A DNA stretch of 64,000 nt from positions 167,247 through 231,246 of the forward strand of contig CAMDKI010000004.1 in the NCBI GenBank assembly GCA_945901065.1. The letters run 5' to 3'. Shown one piece after another: positions 54,540 through 62,585 of this stretch; position 1 is the first letter of the stretch; each line of letters begins with the position of its first letter. A program made the translations under genes and the position numbers. The DNA is from Chitinophaga pinensis. GTDB taxonomy: Bacteria > Bacteroidota > Bacteroidia > Chitinophagales > CAIOSU01. The notes beneath the pieces are model-generated. The model made no database searches, was not told where the DNA came from, and saw only the letters and a program-made list of their open reading frames with translations.

Positions 54540-54570
54540 TTTGAATTGGAGGGCAGGTAGTATAATTTTG
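54540..54570 (+). promoter_or_regulatory. promoter of tandem RNA copy 2
   Basis: TTTG (54540-54543), 19-bp spacer, TAATTTTG (54563-54570). Spacer length is identical to copy 1 although the spacer sequence has diverged. A GTGTATAA word ends 16 bp upstream, as for copy 1. Confidence 0.8.
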
Positions 54571-54574
54571 ATAA

Positions 54575-54920
54575 CATCAAGCGAGGGATAAACAGCAGGC
54601 TTGCAAAAGCCAGGCACTCCGGAAAGTTGTTTGAATTGTTGGTTTAGTCAAAGGGTTCCGACCGAGAGGAAGGTTCTGGGAAAGCTTCGGCTTCAGAAGA
54701 CGATCAATATATTAAAGGTATCACTTCTTAGGAAGTAACGCATACCGAAAACTAACTTTCATGCGTGGGTCAGCGTCCAGTTTAGGATAAGTGCTTCGGC
54801 ACGAGGCTTATTAGAAAGGACAAAGCTGCTCAACAGTAACTTGACATTTTCGGGCATTAGCCTTTAGGAAATGGAAGCGGGTTTCGAAACTGTTAAAAGT
54901 TTTGAGCCCGCTTTGTGTTT
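54575..54920 (+). ncRNA. structured non-coding RNA of unknown family, copy 2
   Basis: About 346 nt, a diverged duplicate of copy 1 with preserved pairing. GGCTT-gcaa-AAGCC is unchanged. The second hairpin changes its loop from GCAA to GAGA and its internal pairs from GA/GA to GA/AA (CCgaCC-gaga-GGaaGG). The third hairpin becomes AAGC-uucg-GCUU. Inside GGTAT/ATACC the stem changes to ACTTC/GAAGT. A later hairpin is ATAAG-GTGC-uucg-GCAC-gagg-CTTAT. Conserved unpaired-looking blocks include AACAGTAACTTGAC. The 3' hairpin ends near 54913. The 42-nt identical block is at 54623-54664. Confidence 0.75.
54875..54920 (+). terminator. terminator of tandem RNA copy 2
   Basis: AAGCGGG pairs with CCCGCTT, with an inner AAACT/AGTTTT stem, followed by tgtgtttt. 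Arms are conserved and loop diverged relative to copy 1. Confidence 0.75.
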
Positions 54921-54999
54921 TGGGTGGTTTCTACTGTAGGCACGAACAAACCCTTTCAACCTTTGTTGCATCCATGCTGCCTATATTTATGGCATTTGT

Positions 55000-55899
55000 A
55001 TGTACACCGCCTGTTCGCCCATATATGCCCATCCGCTGCCAGCTGGCCATCGTTTCCCTATGGAAAAGTACGAACTGCTGCCCCAACAATTGCTGCACGA
55101 AGGCACGCTGGAACCGAAGGACTTTCATGAGCCTGCGAAAATGGCCGACGAAGTTATTTTGCTGGCACATGATACCGATTATTGGCAACGCCTCAAATCA
55201 TTACAACTAACCGGAAGTGAAATAAGGCGCACGGGCTTTCCACTATCGGCACAGTTGGTGCAGCGTGAAATAACCATTGCCCAAGGTACGCTCGATGGGA
55301 CTTTGCATGCTTTGGAACACGGCATTGCCTTTAATATTGCTGGTGGCACGCACCATGCTTTTACCAATGCTGGTGAGGGTTTCTGTTTGCTCAACGACCA
55401 AGCCATTGCTGCCAACTATTTGCTGCACCAGTGCTTAGTTAAACAAATATTGATAGTGGATTTAGATGTGCATCAGGGAAACGGCACGGCACAAATATTC
55501 CAGCATGAGCCACGGGTATTTACCTTCAGTATGCACGGTGCTAAAAACTTCCCACACCGAAAAGAAGTAAGTGATTTGGACATTGCGCTACCCGATGGCA
55601 TAACCGATGGGCCATATTTAGCATTATTGGAAGAGGCATTGCTAAAATTGATTGCCCAGGTAAAACCCGATTTTATATTTTACCTCTGCGGGGTAGATGT
55701 TTTGGCTACCGATAAGTTGGGCCGCTTGGGGCTAACTATAGATGGCTGTAAACAACGTGATAAATTAGTGCTAGGTACTGCGCATGAGCTCGGTATTCCG
55801 GTACAGGTAAGTATGGGTGGCGGCTATTCGGCCGATGTGTGGCAAATAATTGAGGCGCATGCCAACACCTTTAGGGTTGCCAAAAGTCTTTGGGGTTGA
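55000..55899 (+). CDS. histone deacetylase family (AcuC-like) metallohydrolase
   Basis: 299 residues. Zn-dependent deacetylases of this family remove acetyl groups from lysine or small amines. N-terminal IYAHPLPAGHRFPMEKYELLPQQL is typical of the bacterial branch. Catalytic pair GTHHAF (H118, H119), zinc ligands in DLDVHQGNGT (D154-D156, H158) and CGVDVLATDKLG (D238), and the GGGYS loop near the C-terminus are all present, so it should be active. It starts 80 bp after the second RNA copy and converges with the ABC ATPase gene, ending one base before it. The physiological substrate is unknown. Confidence 0.92.
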   Translation: MYTACSPIYAHPLPAGHRFPMEKYELLPQQLLHEGTLEPKDFHEPAKMADEVILLAHDTDYWQRLKSLQLTGSEIRRTGFPLSAQLVQREITIAQGTLDGTLHALEHGIAFNIAGGTHHAFTNAGEGFCLLNDQAIAANYLLHQCLVKQILIVDLDVHQGNGTAQIFQHEPRVFTFSMHGAKNFPHRKEVSDLDIALPDGITDGPYLALLEEALLKLIAQVKPDFIFYLCGVDVLATDKLGRLGLTIDGCKQRDKLVLGTAHELGIPVQVSMGGGYSADVWQIIEAHANTFRVAKSLWG

Positions 55900-56607
55900 T
55901 TATCCTTTAAACCCTACAATTTGCTCGTTCATGGCGTCGCTTTCAACTATACCATCGCGCATACGGATGATGCGGTGCGCATAGCTGGCAATATCTTCTT
56001 CGTGCGTTACCAGTATTACCGTATTCCCGTTGCTATGTATGGTATCCAGCATCGCCATTATCTCGATTGAGGTTTTGGTATCGAGGTTACCAGTGGGCTC
56101 ATCGGCTAGTATAATCGATGGATTGTTTACCAATGCACGAGCAATAGCAACCCTTTGGCGCTGACCGCCCGATAACTCGTTGGGCTTGTGTTCCATACGG
56201 TCTTTCAATCCCACTTGAACCAATACCTCTTCGGCACGTTCGCGGCGGGCTTTTTTACCCAGACCATAATATATTAATGGTAGCTCCACATTCTCTAAAG
56301 CACTTAAGCGGGGTAGGAGGTTGAATGTTTGAAAAACGAAACCAATCTCTTTGTTGCGTATTGCCGCCAAATCGTTGTCGCGCATATGGCTCACGTCGTG
56401 ATTGTTGAGGATGTATTGTCCGGTAGTTGGGCTATCCAAGCAACCCAATATATTCATCAACGTTGATTTGCCTGAGCCTGAAGGGCCCATCATGGCTACG
56501 TACTCGTTATTGTTTACCGTAAGGCTAACGCCATTGAGGGCCCTAATGGTCTCGGTGCCCATTACATAAAACTTGGTAATGTCGGCTAGCTTAATAACCT
56601 CACTCAT
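55900..56607 (-). CDS. ABC transporter ATP-binding protein (LolD/MacB type)
   Basis: 235 residues. Walker [11 protein letters not shown]-loop FQTFNLL, signature [15 protein letters not shown], Walker [12 protein letters not shown] and H-loop VTHE are all intact. Overall sequence is of the LolD/MacB/FtsE-like class that partners with FtsX-type permeases (export of lipoproteins, peptides or drugs). No permease gene is adjacent; instead the gene overlaps gatC by 8 bp. Transported substrate unknown. Confidence 0.93.
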   Translation of the reverse strand: MSEVIKLADITKFYVMGTETIRALNGVSLTVNNNEYVAMMGPSGSGKSTLMNILGCLDSPTTGQYILNNHDVSHMRDNDLAAIRNKEIGFVFQTFNLLPRLSALENVELPLIYYGLGKKARRERAEEVLVQVGLKDRMEHKPNELSGGQRQRVAIARALVNNPSIILADEPTGNLDTKTSIEIMAMLDTIHSNGNTVILVTHEEDIASYAHRIIRMRDGIVESDAMNEQIVGFKG

Positions 56608-56902
56608 GGCTTTCTTTATTGATTACTTTGGGTATTTTAAAATAAACGCCATCTTGGTCGGGCGCATTTTGCAACGATTGCTCTCGGGTGGTATTTTGCA
56701 ACACACTATCTTCCCTGAGCATATTCACCGCATCCGAAATATACACCAAAGGTTTTACGCCAGTAGTATCTAGCTCATCAAGTTTTTCCATAAAGCCCAA
56801 TATTTTCGACAAGTCGGCTCTTATGGCTTCTTTTTGGGTATCATCAAACTTAAGTTTGGCAAGCCTTGCCAGTTTATCTACCAAAGGCAAATTTACTTCC
56901 AT
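56600..56902 (-). CDS. gatC: Asp/Glu-tRNA amidotransferase subunit C
   Basis: 100 residues. GatC is the small subunit that stabilises GatA in the GatCAB amidotransferase. Pattern: [48 protein letters not shown], then LREDSV and [15 protein letters not shown], typical of GatC. It overlaps plsC by 29 bp at its start and the ABC ATPase by 8 bp at its end. gatA and gatB are not in the window. Confidence 0.93.
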   Translation of the reverse strand: MEVNLPLVDKLARLAKLKFDDTQKEAIRADLSKILGFMEKLDELDTTGVKPLVYISDAVNMLREDSVLQNTTREQSLQNAPDQDGVYFKIPKVINKESHE

Positions 56903-57638
56903 ACTCGTTTTTCAGGTCGTGGTCAATGATGTTATACACTAGCACTTTAAGGTTATCGGCATCGGCCTGGGTCATGCCAACCGTTTCAATTGGTTCGTGC
57001 ACTATAACCCTAGCGCAGCTGGGGCGATACAACATGGAGCCATCGTACAAAAACATGTGCCAGTTATCTAAAAAAGTAACCGGTATAATGGCAACTTGTT
57101 TATCAATGGCAATCTTAAAGGGTCCATTCTTGAAATCCAACATTTGCGGGGCAATGTCGCTGGTGGTGCCTTCTGGGTAAATAATAAGGCTATACCCTTG
57201 GTCGAGGGCCTCTAAGGCTTTTTTGTAAGCTTTGAAGGAGGCAATCTTACTTTCCCTGTTTACTGGAATATCGATGGTTCGGAAGAATATACCAAAAACC
57301 GGGATATCGGCCAATTGGTGTTTGGCCATGAATTTAAAATTGGCCCCGTTCAACAATATGGCTGAAAGTGGTATATCTATCATGCTCGTGTGGTTTGCAC
57401 ACACTATGTATTGTTTGTTAGGGTCGAGGGGTGTAATGTAGCTTACCTCATAACTGCTAGCAGTAAGCGGGAACAATATTTTAGCCCAAAACAGCCTTAA
57501 TTTATTGGCCAGCGGGTGCCATTTAGGCGATTGTAGCGTTATGTAAAATAATGGGTACAGTAGCATAAAGGTCAGTCCGAAAACTACCACTGACCACCAT
57601 GCGATGGCACGTCGTATGTATTTGCTATATGCGCTCAC
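56874..57638 (-). CDS. plsC: 1-acyl-sn-glycerol-3-phosphate acyltransferase
   Basis: 254 residues. Membrane enzyme that acylates lysophosphatidic acid to phosphatidic acid. An N-terminal hydrophobic segment (about 12-35) is followed by catalytic NHTSMID (H83, D88), FKMAKHQLADIPVFGIFFRTIDIPVNR, the phosphate-binding YPEGTTSD and VAIIPVTFLDN. Motif spacing is normal. First of three overlapping minus-strand genes (plsC-gatC-ABC ATPase). The C-terminal codons overlap gatC. Confidence 0.93.
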   Translation of the reverse strand: MSAYSKYIRRAIAWWSVVVFGLTFMLLYPLFYITLQSPKWHPLANKLRLFWAKILFPLTASSYEVSYITPLDPNKQYIVCANHTSMIDIPLSAILLNGANFKFMAKHQLADIPVFGIFFRTIDIPVNRESKIASFKAYKKALEALDQGYSLIIYPEGTTSDIAPQMLDFKNGPFKIAIDKQVAIIPVTFLDNWHMFLYDGSMLYRPSCARVIVHEPIETVGMTQADADNLKVLVYNIIDHDLKNEYGSKFAFGR

Positions 57639-57843
57639 GGTGTAAAAATAGCAAAATTGTAATACGTGAAGGGTTTTGAGCCATTTTGAGCAATTGTTTC
57701 ATATAAACTAAATACTCTTAACGGCTAAAAAACAAAAAGGTTACAAACCCTATCATTATGCATAATATGTGTTCCGTTGTGCAAAAAATTGGTTCACAAT
57801 ATTTTTTGAGCCCTTTTAGCAAAAAAGCCTCAGCCAAATCTCC

Positions 57844-58011
57844 TCATGGGTTACTTGGGTCATCGCCTATGGTGCCGCTGCCGGTGCCACCGTCCATTCC
57901 GCCACTTGGGGGCTGCTCGTTTGTTGGGGTAATAAGGTCTTTGGTGGTTATGCAAGAGCTAAGGCTTACAACCAACCAAAGTGCAAATATTCCTGACTTA
58001 AAAACTTTCAT
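57844..58011 (-). CDS. small predicted lipoprotein
   Basis: 55 residues read directly from the sequence: MKVFKSGIFALWLVVSLSSC gives a basic start, hydrophobic core and lipobox LSSC (C20). The mature 35 residues are Gly/Pro/Asp-rich (TPTNEQPPSGGMDGGTGSGT) and disordered-looking. It lies 206 bp upstream of plsC on the same strand. Small Gly-rich lipoproteins of this kind are common in Bacteroidota, but no family function is known. The evidence is the signal sequence and composition only. Confidence 0.55.
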   Translation of the reverse strand: MKVFKSGIFALWLVVSLSSCITTKDLITPTNEQPPSGGMDGGTGSGTIGDDPSNP

Positions 58012-58202
58012 AAGGCTATTTGCTAGTATGCTTTTTGTGAAATGATATTGTTGCTCAAGCGAAACAGTGTCTGCAAGGTTATAAAAATGGCAACAACAGT
58101 AGTTTTTCGAATTAAAACTTATCCTTAAACAATATACGGATACAATGCGTTCCAGATTTCGAAGCCCTAAAGCAAGCGTTTTATTGATTAGCTTTGCATC
58201 GT

Positions 58203-59042
58203 ATGCTGCAGGTAGGACTTTACAACCAATTAAGAGTAGTTAAAATAGTAGATTTCGGTGTTTACCTTGATGGGGAAAATGCTGGAGAGATATTATTGCC
58301 CTTGCGGTATGTGCCCAACCTAACGGCTGTTGATGATGTGCTTGAAGTATTTATCTATCGCGATAGTGAAGATAGGCTGATAGCCACAACCGAACACCCA
58401 AGTGCTACCATTGGGCAAGTGGCCCGTATGCGCTGCACGCAACTAACGAATGTAGGGGCTTTTATGGATTGGGGCTTAATGAAAGACTTGTTGGTGCCCT
58501 ATAGCGAGCAAGATTTGAAAGCTGAAGAGGGTAAATTCTACCTTACTTATGTTTATTTGGATGAAACTACCGAGCGAATTGTAGGAAGTTTTAAACTTCG
58601 CAAGCACCTAGGCAAAGGCGAACCACCAGCATATAATGTTGGCGATGAGGTGAACATTGTGGTGGGTCAATCGTCTGATTTGGGTACCAATGTGGTGGTT
58701 GATCATCAATATATGGGGTTGGTTTACGAAAACGAGACCTTCCGAAAGCTATATCATGGCGACCGTTTGAAAGCCTATGTAAAGTATGTGCGCGAAGACG
58801 GTAAAATTGATATTAGCCTCCAACCAATTGGTTTTGACAATGCTAATGCTACTGCAGTTGAGCGCATTTTGCGTGCTTTGGATAGGGCCAACGGTTTCTT
58901 ACCACTTACCGACAAAACCGATGCTGAGGTAATTTATCAATCGGTGCAAATGAGCAAAAAGTCATTTAAAAAGGCAGTGGGTACTTTGTATAAGGAGCGT
59001 AAGATAACTTTAGAAGATAATGGTATTAAGCGAGTAGATTAA
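58203..59042 (+). CDS. CvfB-like S1 RNA-binding protein
   Basis: 279 residues from the ATG at 58203; a TTG three codons earlier is an alternative. CvfB proteins contain S1-type domains followed by a winged helix and affect virulence-factor and RNA metabolism in Gram-positives. Here: LRVVKIVDFGVYLDGENAGEILLPLRYVP, MRCTQLTNVGAFMDWGLMKDLLVPYSEQ (S1 signature), IVGSFKLRKHL, GLVYENETFRKLYHGDRLKAYVKYVREDGKIDISLQPIG (third S1-like domain), then a winged-helix C-terminus LPLTDKTDAEVIYQSVQMSKKSFKKAVGTLYKERKI. Single gene upstream of mutS. Confidence 0.9.
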   Translation: MLQVGLYNQLRVVKIVDFGVYLDGENAGEILLPLRYVPNLTAVDDVLEVFIYRDSEDRLIATTEHPSATIGQVARMRCTQLTNVGAFMDWGLMKDLLVPYSEQDLKAEEGKFYLTYVYLDETTERIVGSFKLRKHLGKGEPPAYNVGDEVNIVVGQSSDLGTNVVVDHQYMGLVYENETFRKLYHGDRLKAYVKYVREDGKIDISLQPIGFDNANATAVERILRALDRANGFLPLTDKTDAEVIYQSVQMSKKSFKKAVGTLYKERKITLEDNGIKRVD

Positions 59043-59212
59043 TACACAATTGGCATTTTTTTAGCTTTAGGTAATATTTATTAATACATTGCAAATAAAT
59101 GTATTATATTTTGGAATTGGATTGGTATAGTTAACCTTTCAACAAGTTAACATTTTCTTGGGTTCGCCAAAGTTACGTTTATTCCTTATTTTAGAATTCC
59201 GCCCACAATGCC

Positions 59213-61831
59213 ATGACCAAGACCTCAGCCCCAGCCAAAGAAACGCCCTTAATGGGGCAATATAACAAGATAAAGAGCAAATACCCCGATGCGGTATTGC
59301 TGTTTAGGGTGGGCGATTTTTATGAGACTTTCGGCGAAGATGCCATCATTACCAGCAAGGTAGTGGGCATTGTGCTTACCAAGCGCGGCGCGGGCAGTAG
59401 CAGCGAGATTGAGTTGGCTGGTTTTCCGCACCACTCGCTGGATACGTATCTGCCCAAGCTGGTACGGGCTGGTTACCGCGTGGCCATCTGCGACCAGTTG
59501 GAAGACCCCAAAATGACCAAAACTATCGTGAAGCGCGGGGTTACCGAGTTGATTACGCCTGGGGTAGCTATTAATGACAAGATACTCGACCATAACAAAA
59601 ATAACTTCCTAGCTTCCATTCACTATGATGGCGATACGTTGGGGGTGGCGTTTTTGGACATTAGCACCGGTGAGTTTTATGTGAGTGAGGGTAGCAGAGA
59701 TTATATCGAGAACCTGTTGCAAAGTCTTAAGCCATCAGAGGTTATCTATAGCAAGGCTCGGCAGAAAATATTTAAAGAGGATTTCGGTGGGCAGTTTTAT
59801 ACTTACCACTTGGAGGACTGGATTTTTACGCTGGATTTTACCAACGATTTGCTGTTAAAGCACTTTGGTACTGCCTCGTTGAAAGGATTCGGTATCGATG
59901 ATTTAAAGGCAGGCACAGTAGCCGCCGGTGCCATTGTGCACTACCTCGGCGAAACGGAGCACCCCAACTTACAACACATCACGGCCCTGAGCCGCTTGCA
60001 GCAAGACAACTTTGTGTGGCTCGATCGGTTTACCATCCGCAACTTGGAGTTGATTAATAGCCCTAATGGGGGTAAAGCACTAATTGATGTGCTTGATTTG
60101 ACATGCTCGCCTATGGGCTCGCGCCTGTTGAAACGCTGGGTAGTGATGCCACTAAAGGATAAGAAGCCAATCGCCGAGCGATTGGAGGTAGTGGAACACC
60201 TAATCAAAGACCCTGACCTTGCACATACCCTACGTCTGCACATCAAGCAGATTGGCGATTTGGAGCGATTGATAAGCAAAGTGCCGCTAGGCAAAGTAAA
60301 TCCGCGCGAACTGGTGCAGATAAAGCGTGCTTTGCAAGCCATAGTGCCCATCCGTGAAGCCTGCAAAGCGAGTGGTAGTAAGTACCTGAAGAAGATAGCC
60401 GACCAGTTTAACCCGTGCGACTTGTTGCGCGACCGAATCGAGAAATCGATGGAAGACGATGCACCCGTAAGCATCCAAAAAGGTAATGCCATTAAGGCGG
60501 GTGTAAGCCCCGAACTGGACGACCTGCGCAAGATTGTGCGCACCGGGAAAGATTACTTGCTGGACATTCAGCGCCGAGAGAGCGAGGCTACGGGCATCAG
60601 CTCTTTGAAGGTAGCGTTTAATAACGTGTTTGGGTATTACTTAGAGGTAACAAACGTGCATAAAGACAAGGTGCCGCCAGAGTGGATGCGCAAGCAAACC
60701 CTTACCAATGCGGAGCGATATATTACCGAGGAGCTAAAGCAATATGAGGAGAAGATATTGACCGCCGACGAGCGCATACAAGCGCTGGAAAACGAGTTAT
60801 TCCAAGAGTTGGTGTATTTTACGCACGATTACATCCGCCCTATACAGGTAAATGCCAATCTGATTGCGCGATTGGATTGCCTAATGTCGTTTGCCGAAGC
60901 GGCGGTGAAATACCACTATGTAAAGCCTGATATTGACGACAGCGTAGCGCTGGACATTACTGCTGGTCGCCACCCTGTTATTGAGCGCCTGCTGCCCGTG
61001 GGCGAGCAGTATGTGCCCAACGACGTGATGCTGGATAACGAAACCCAACAGGTGATTATGATTACCGGCCCCAACATGGCGGGTAAATCTGCATTGTTAC
61101 GCCAAACGGCCCTGATTGTGCTGATGGCGCAGATGGGCAGCTTTGTGCCTGCCACCAAAGCGCGGCTGGGCATCATAGATAAGGTATTTACCAGGGTAGG
61201 GGCGAGCGACAATATTTCCAGCGGCGAATCTACTTTTATGGTGGAGATGAACGAGACGGCCAGTATCATGAACAACATCAGCGACCGCAGCTTGATATTG
61301 TTGGATGAGATTGGCCGCGGCACGAGCACTTACGATGGTATCTCCATTGCCTGGAGCATTGCCGAATACCTGCACAACAACGGCCTATATCGCCCCAAAA
61401 CGCTTTTCGCCACGCATTACCACGAACTGAACGAACTGGCCAACAAACTGCCCCGCATCAAAAATTACAACGTAGCTACCAAGGAGGTGGGCAACAAAGT
61501 AATATTCCTACGCAAGTTGCAAGAGGGTGGCACCAGGCATAGCTTTGGTATACACGTTGCCAAAATGGCCGGAATGCCCAAACCGATTGTGGACCGCGCA
61601 GGAACCATCCTCAAAGAACTGGAGCAAAAACACATCAGCGATGATAGTTTGGGCAGCAAAGTAAAGAAAATTGAGAACCCCGGCTACCAGCTAAGCATCT
61701 TCGAAATGAACGACCGCGCCGCCGCAGAAGCCCGTAAACTCTTGGAAAAGATTGACATTAACACCTTAACCCCAGTAGAAAGCCTTATGAAACTCAATGA
61801 GTTGAAACAAATCTTCAATGCAGATGCATAA
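59213..61831 (+). CDS. mutS: DNA mismatch repair protein MutS
   Basis: 872 residues. MutS recognises mismatches and starts repair with MutL. The mismatch-binding motif GDFYETF (Phe-x-Glu) is near residue 34. Connector and lever regions are present. ATPase: Walker A GPNMAGKSALLRQTALI, SSGESTFMVEM, Walker B LILLDEIGRGTSTYDG, and LFATHYHELNELA. The FGIHVAKMAGMP block and a C-terminal helical region complete it. Length is typical of MutS1. The start ATG at 59213 gives the usual TPLMGQYNKIKSKYPD N-terminus. mutL is not in the window. Confidence 0.97.
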   Translation: MTKTSAPAKETPLMGQYNKIKSKYPDAVLLFRVGDFYETFGEDAIITSKVVGIVLTKRGAGSSSEIELAGFPHHSLDTYLPKLVRAGYRVAICDQLEDPKMTKTIVKRGVTELITPGVAINDKILDHNKNNFLASIHYDGDTLGVAFLDISTGEFYVSEGSRDYIENLLQSLKPSEVIYSKARQKIFKEDFGGQFYTYHLEDWIFTLDFTNDLLLKHFGTASLKGFGIDDLKAGTVAAGAIVHYLGETEHPNLQHITALSRLQQDNFVWLDRFTIRNLELINSPNGGKALIDVLDLTCSPMGSRLLKRWVVMPLKDKKPIAERLEVVEHLIKDPDLAHTLRLHIKQIGDLERLISKVPLGKVNPRELVQIKRALQAIVPIREACKASGSKYLKKIADQFNPCDLLRDRIEKSMEDDAPVSIQKGNAIKAGVSPELDDLRKIVRTGKDYLLDIQRRESEATGISSLKVAFNNVFGYYLEVTNVHKDKVPPEWMRKQTLTNAERYITEELKQYEEKILTADERIQALENELFQELVYFTHDYIRPIQVNANLIARLDCLMSFAEAAVKYHYVKPDIDDSVALDITAGRHPVIERLLPVGEQYVPNDVMLDNETQQVIMITGPNMAGKSALLRQTALIVLMAQMGSFVPATKARLGIIDKVFTRVGASDNISSGESTFMVEMNETASIMNNISDRSLILLDEIGRGTSTYDGISIAWSIAEYLHNNGLYRPKTLFATHYHELNELANKLPRIKNYNVATKEVGNKVIFLRKLQEGGTRHSFGIHVAKMAGMPKPIVDRAGTILKELEQKHISDDSLGSKVKKIENPGYQLSIFEMNDRAAAEARKLLEKIDINTLTPVESLMKLNELKQIFNADA

Positions 61832-61846
61832 TTTTTTATAAAAAGC

Positions 61847-61878
61847 TTGCACAAGTAAGATTAGAGTGCTTATATTTG
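61847..61878 (+). promoter_or_regulatory. promoter of the tRNA-Gly/tRNA-Leu unit
   Basis: TTG (61847-61849) and, 21 bp later, TATATTTG (61871-61878), a perfect TAnnTTTG -7 element. It lies 47 bp before the tRNA-Gly gene. Confidence 0.65.
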
Positions 61879-61925
61879 CATCCACAATTACGGAATACAG
61901 CGTTCTTTTTGAAACAAAATACCAA

Positions 61926-61998
<73 letters not shown>

Positions 61999-62037
61999 CT
62001 CTTTTTCCCTCCTTAGAGAACACAATACGCATTATAG

Positions 62038-62123
62038 GCCCTGGTGGTGGAATCGGTAGACACGCAGGACTTAAAATCCTGTGAGCAGCAATGTTCGTGC
62101 GGGTTCAAGTCCCGCCCGGGGTA
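62038..62123 (+). tRNA. tRNA-Leu (anticodon TAA)
   Basis: 86 nt, class II with a long variable arm. Acceptor GCCCTGG pairs with CCGGGGT (two G-U pairs), discriminator A; anticodon stem CAGGA/TCCTG with loop CTTAAAA (anticodon TAA); T-arm GCGGG-TTCAAGT-CCCGC. CCA is not encoded. Its 3' half is repeated twice further downstream (62411 and 62586). Confidence 0.95.
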
Positions 62124-62138
62124 CTAAGTAAAAAGATA

Positions 62139-62162
62139 AGCTGCCTCTTGGCGGCTTTTTTT
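62139..62162 (+). terminator. terminator after tRNA-Leu
   Basis: AAGCTGCC-tctt-GGCGGCTT (one G-U pair) followed by a T-run. The same hairpin is repeated at 62489-62512 after the displaced tRNA fragment. Confidence 0.8.
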
Positions 62163-62180
62163 ATGCCTGAAATAGTCGAT

Positions 62181-62414
62181 ATGTTTTACGTGTACGCCAT
62201 CTCCAGTATCGAAAGAAATTATATCTATGTGGGCCTTACCCACGATTTAGAAGCTAGAATAGAACGCCATAATAACGGCTACGAAAAAACCACAAGTCCA
62301 TACAGTCCATTCAAATTGATTTATTTCGAGGAGGTTGAGGATAGGCAGGTTGCAAGAGCACGTGAGAAATACTTGAAGTCTGGCGTAGGTAAGGAGTTTC
62401 TAAAATCATTGTAG
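62181..62414 (+). CDS. GIY-YIG nuclease family protein inserted behind tRNA-Leu
   Basis: 77 residues from the ATG at 62181 (an ATG at 62163, inside the terminator tail, is less likely). MFYVYAISSIERNYIYVGLTHDLEARIERHNNGYEKTTSPYSPFKLIYFEE shows the GIY-like VYAIS, the YIG-like YIYVG, the Arg of LEARIERHN and the Glu of YFEE; then RQVARAREKYLKSGVGKEFL, typical of small UvrC/YhbQ-like GIY-YIG proteins. Its stop codon abuts a duplicated 3' fragment of tRNA-Leu, so the gene and fragment look like one mobile cassette. The bases around the YIG strand carry V instead of I, which is tolerated in the family. Confidence 0.8.
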   Translation: MFYVYAISSIERNYIYVGLTHDLEARIERHNNGYEKTTSPYSPFKLIYFEEVEDRQVARAREKYLKSGVGKEFLKSL

Positions 62415-62476
62415 GCAGTAATGTTCGTGCGGGCCTGCCTGCCGGCAGGCAGGTTCAAGTCCCGCCCGGGGTACTA
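62411..62476 (+). pseudogene. displaced 3' half of tRNA-Leu, copy 1, with palindrome insertion
   Basis: Nearly identical to the variable arm, T-arm and acceptor 3' strand of the tRNA-Leu at 62038, but interrupted in the T-arm by a perfect palindrome (core GCCTGCCGGCAGGC, 62434-62453). No 5' half. Followed by a second copy of the tRNA terminator. Confidence 0.85.
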
Positions 62477-62488
62477 AATAAAAAGATA

Positions 62489-62512
62489 AGCTGCCTTTTG
62501 GCGGCTTTTTTT
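62489..62512 (+). terminator. duplicated tRNA-Leu terminator
   Basis: Same AAGCTGCC/GGCGGCTT hairpin and T-run as at 62139, one base different in the loop. It marks the downstream edge of the duplicated segment. Confidence 0.75.
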
Positions 62513-62585
62513 ATGCCCCAAAAGATTGGCTTTACCTTATTTATTGAGGCGACATTTTAAGCTACACTGGCAATTTAAATTCTTG

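Noticed and set aside
53652..54575. Replication origin suggested by several TTATNCAC-like words (DnaA-box-like) near the tandem RNAs
   Set aside because: All lie on one strand at positions equivalent in the two duplicated units and fixed relative to promoters. There is no dnaA or other origin-linked gene and no obvious AT-rich unwinding module, so regulatory sites are more likely.
53913..54920. RNase P RNA, tmRNA, 6S, SRP RNA or a group II intron
   Set aside because: I looked for GAAAGTCC/ACAGAA blocks, a tRNA-like 3' end, the SRP GGAAG loop and a domain V hairpin with a nearby reverse transcriptase; none is present. Two tandem copies would also be unusual for the first four.
57758..58045. 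95-codon plus-strand frame between plsC and the CvfB-like gene
   Set aside because: The opposite strand encodes a small protein with a convincing lipoprotein signal; the plus-strand frame has no recognisable features.
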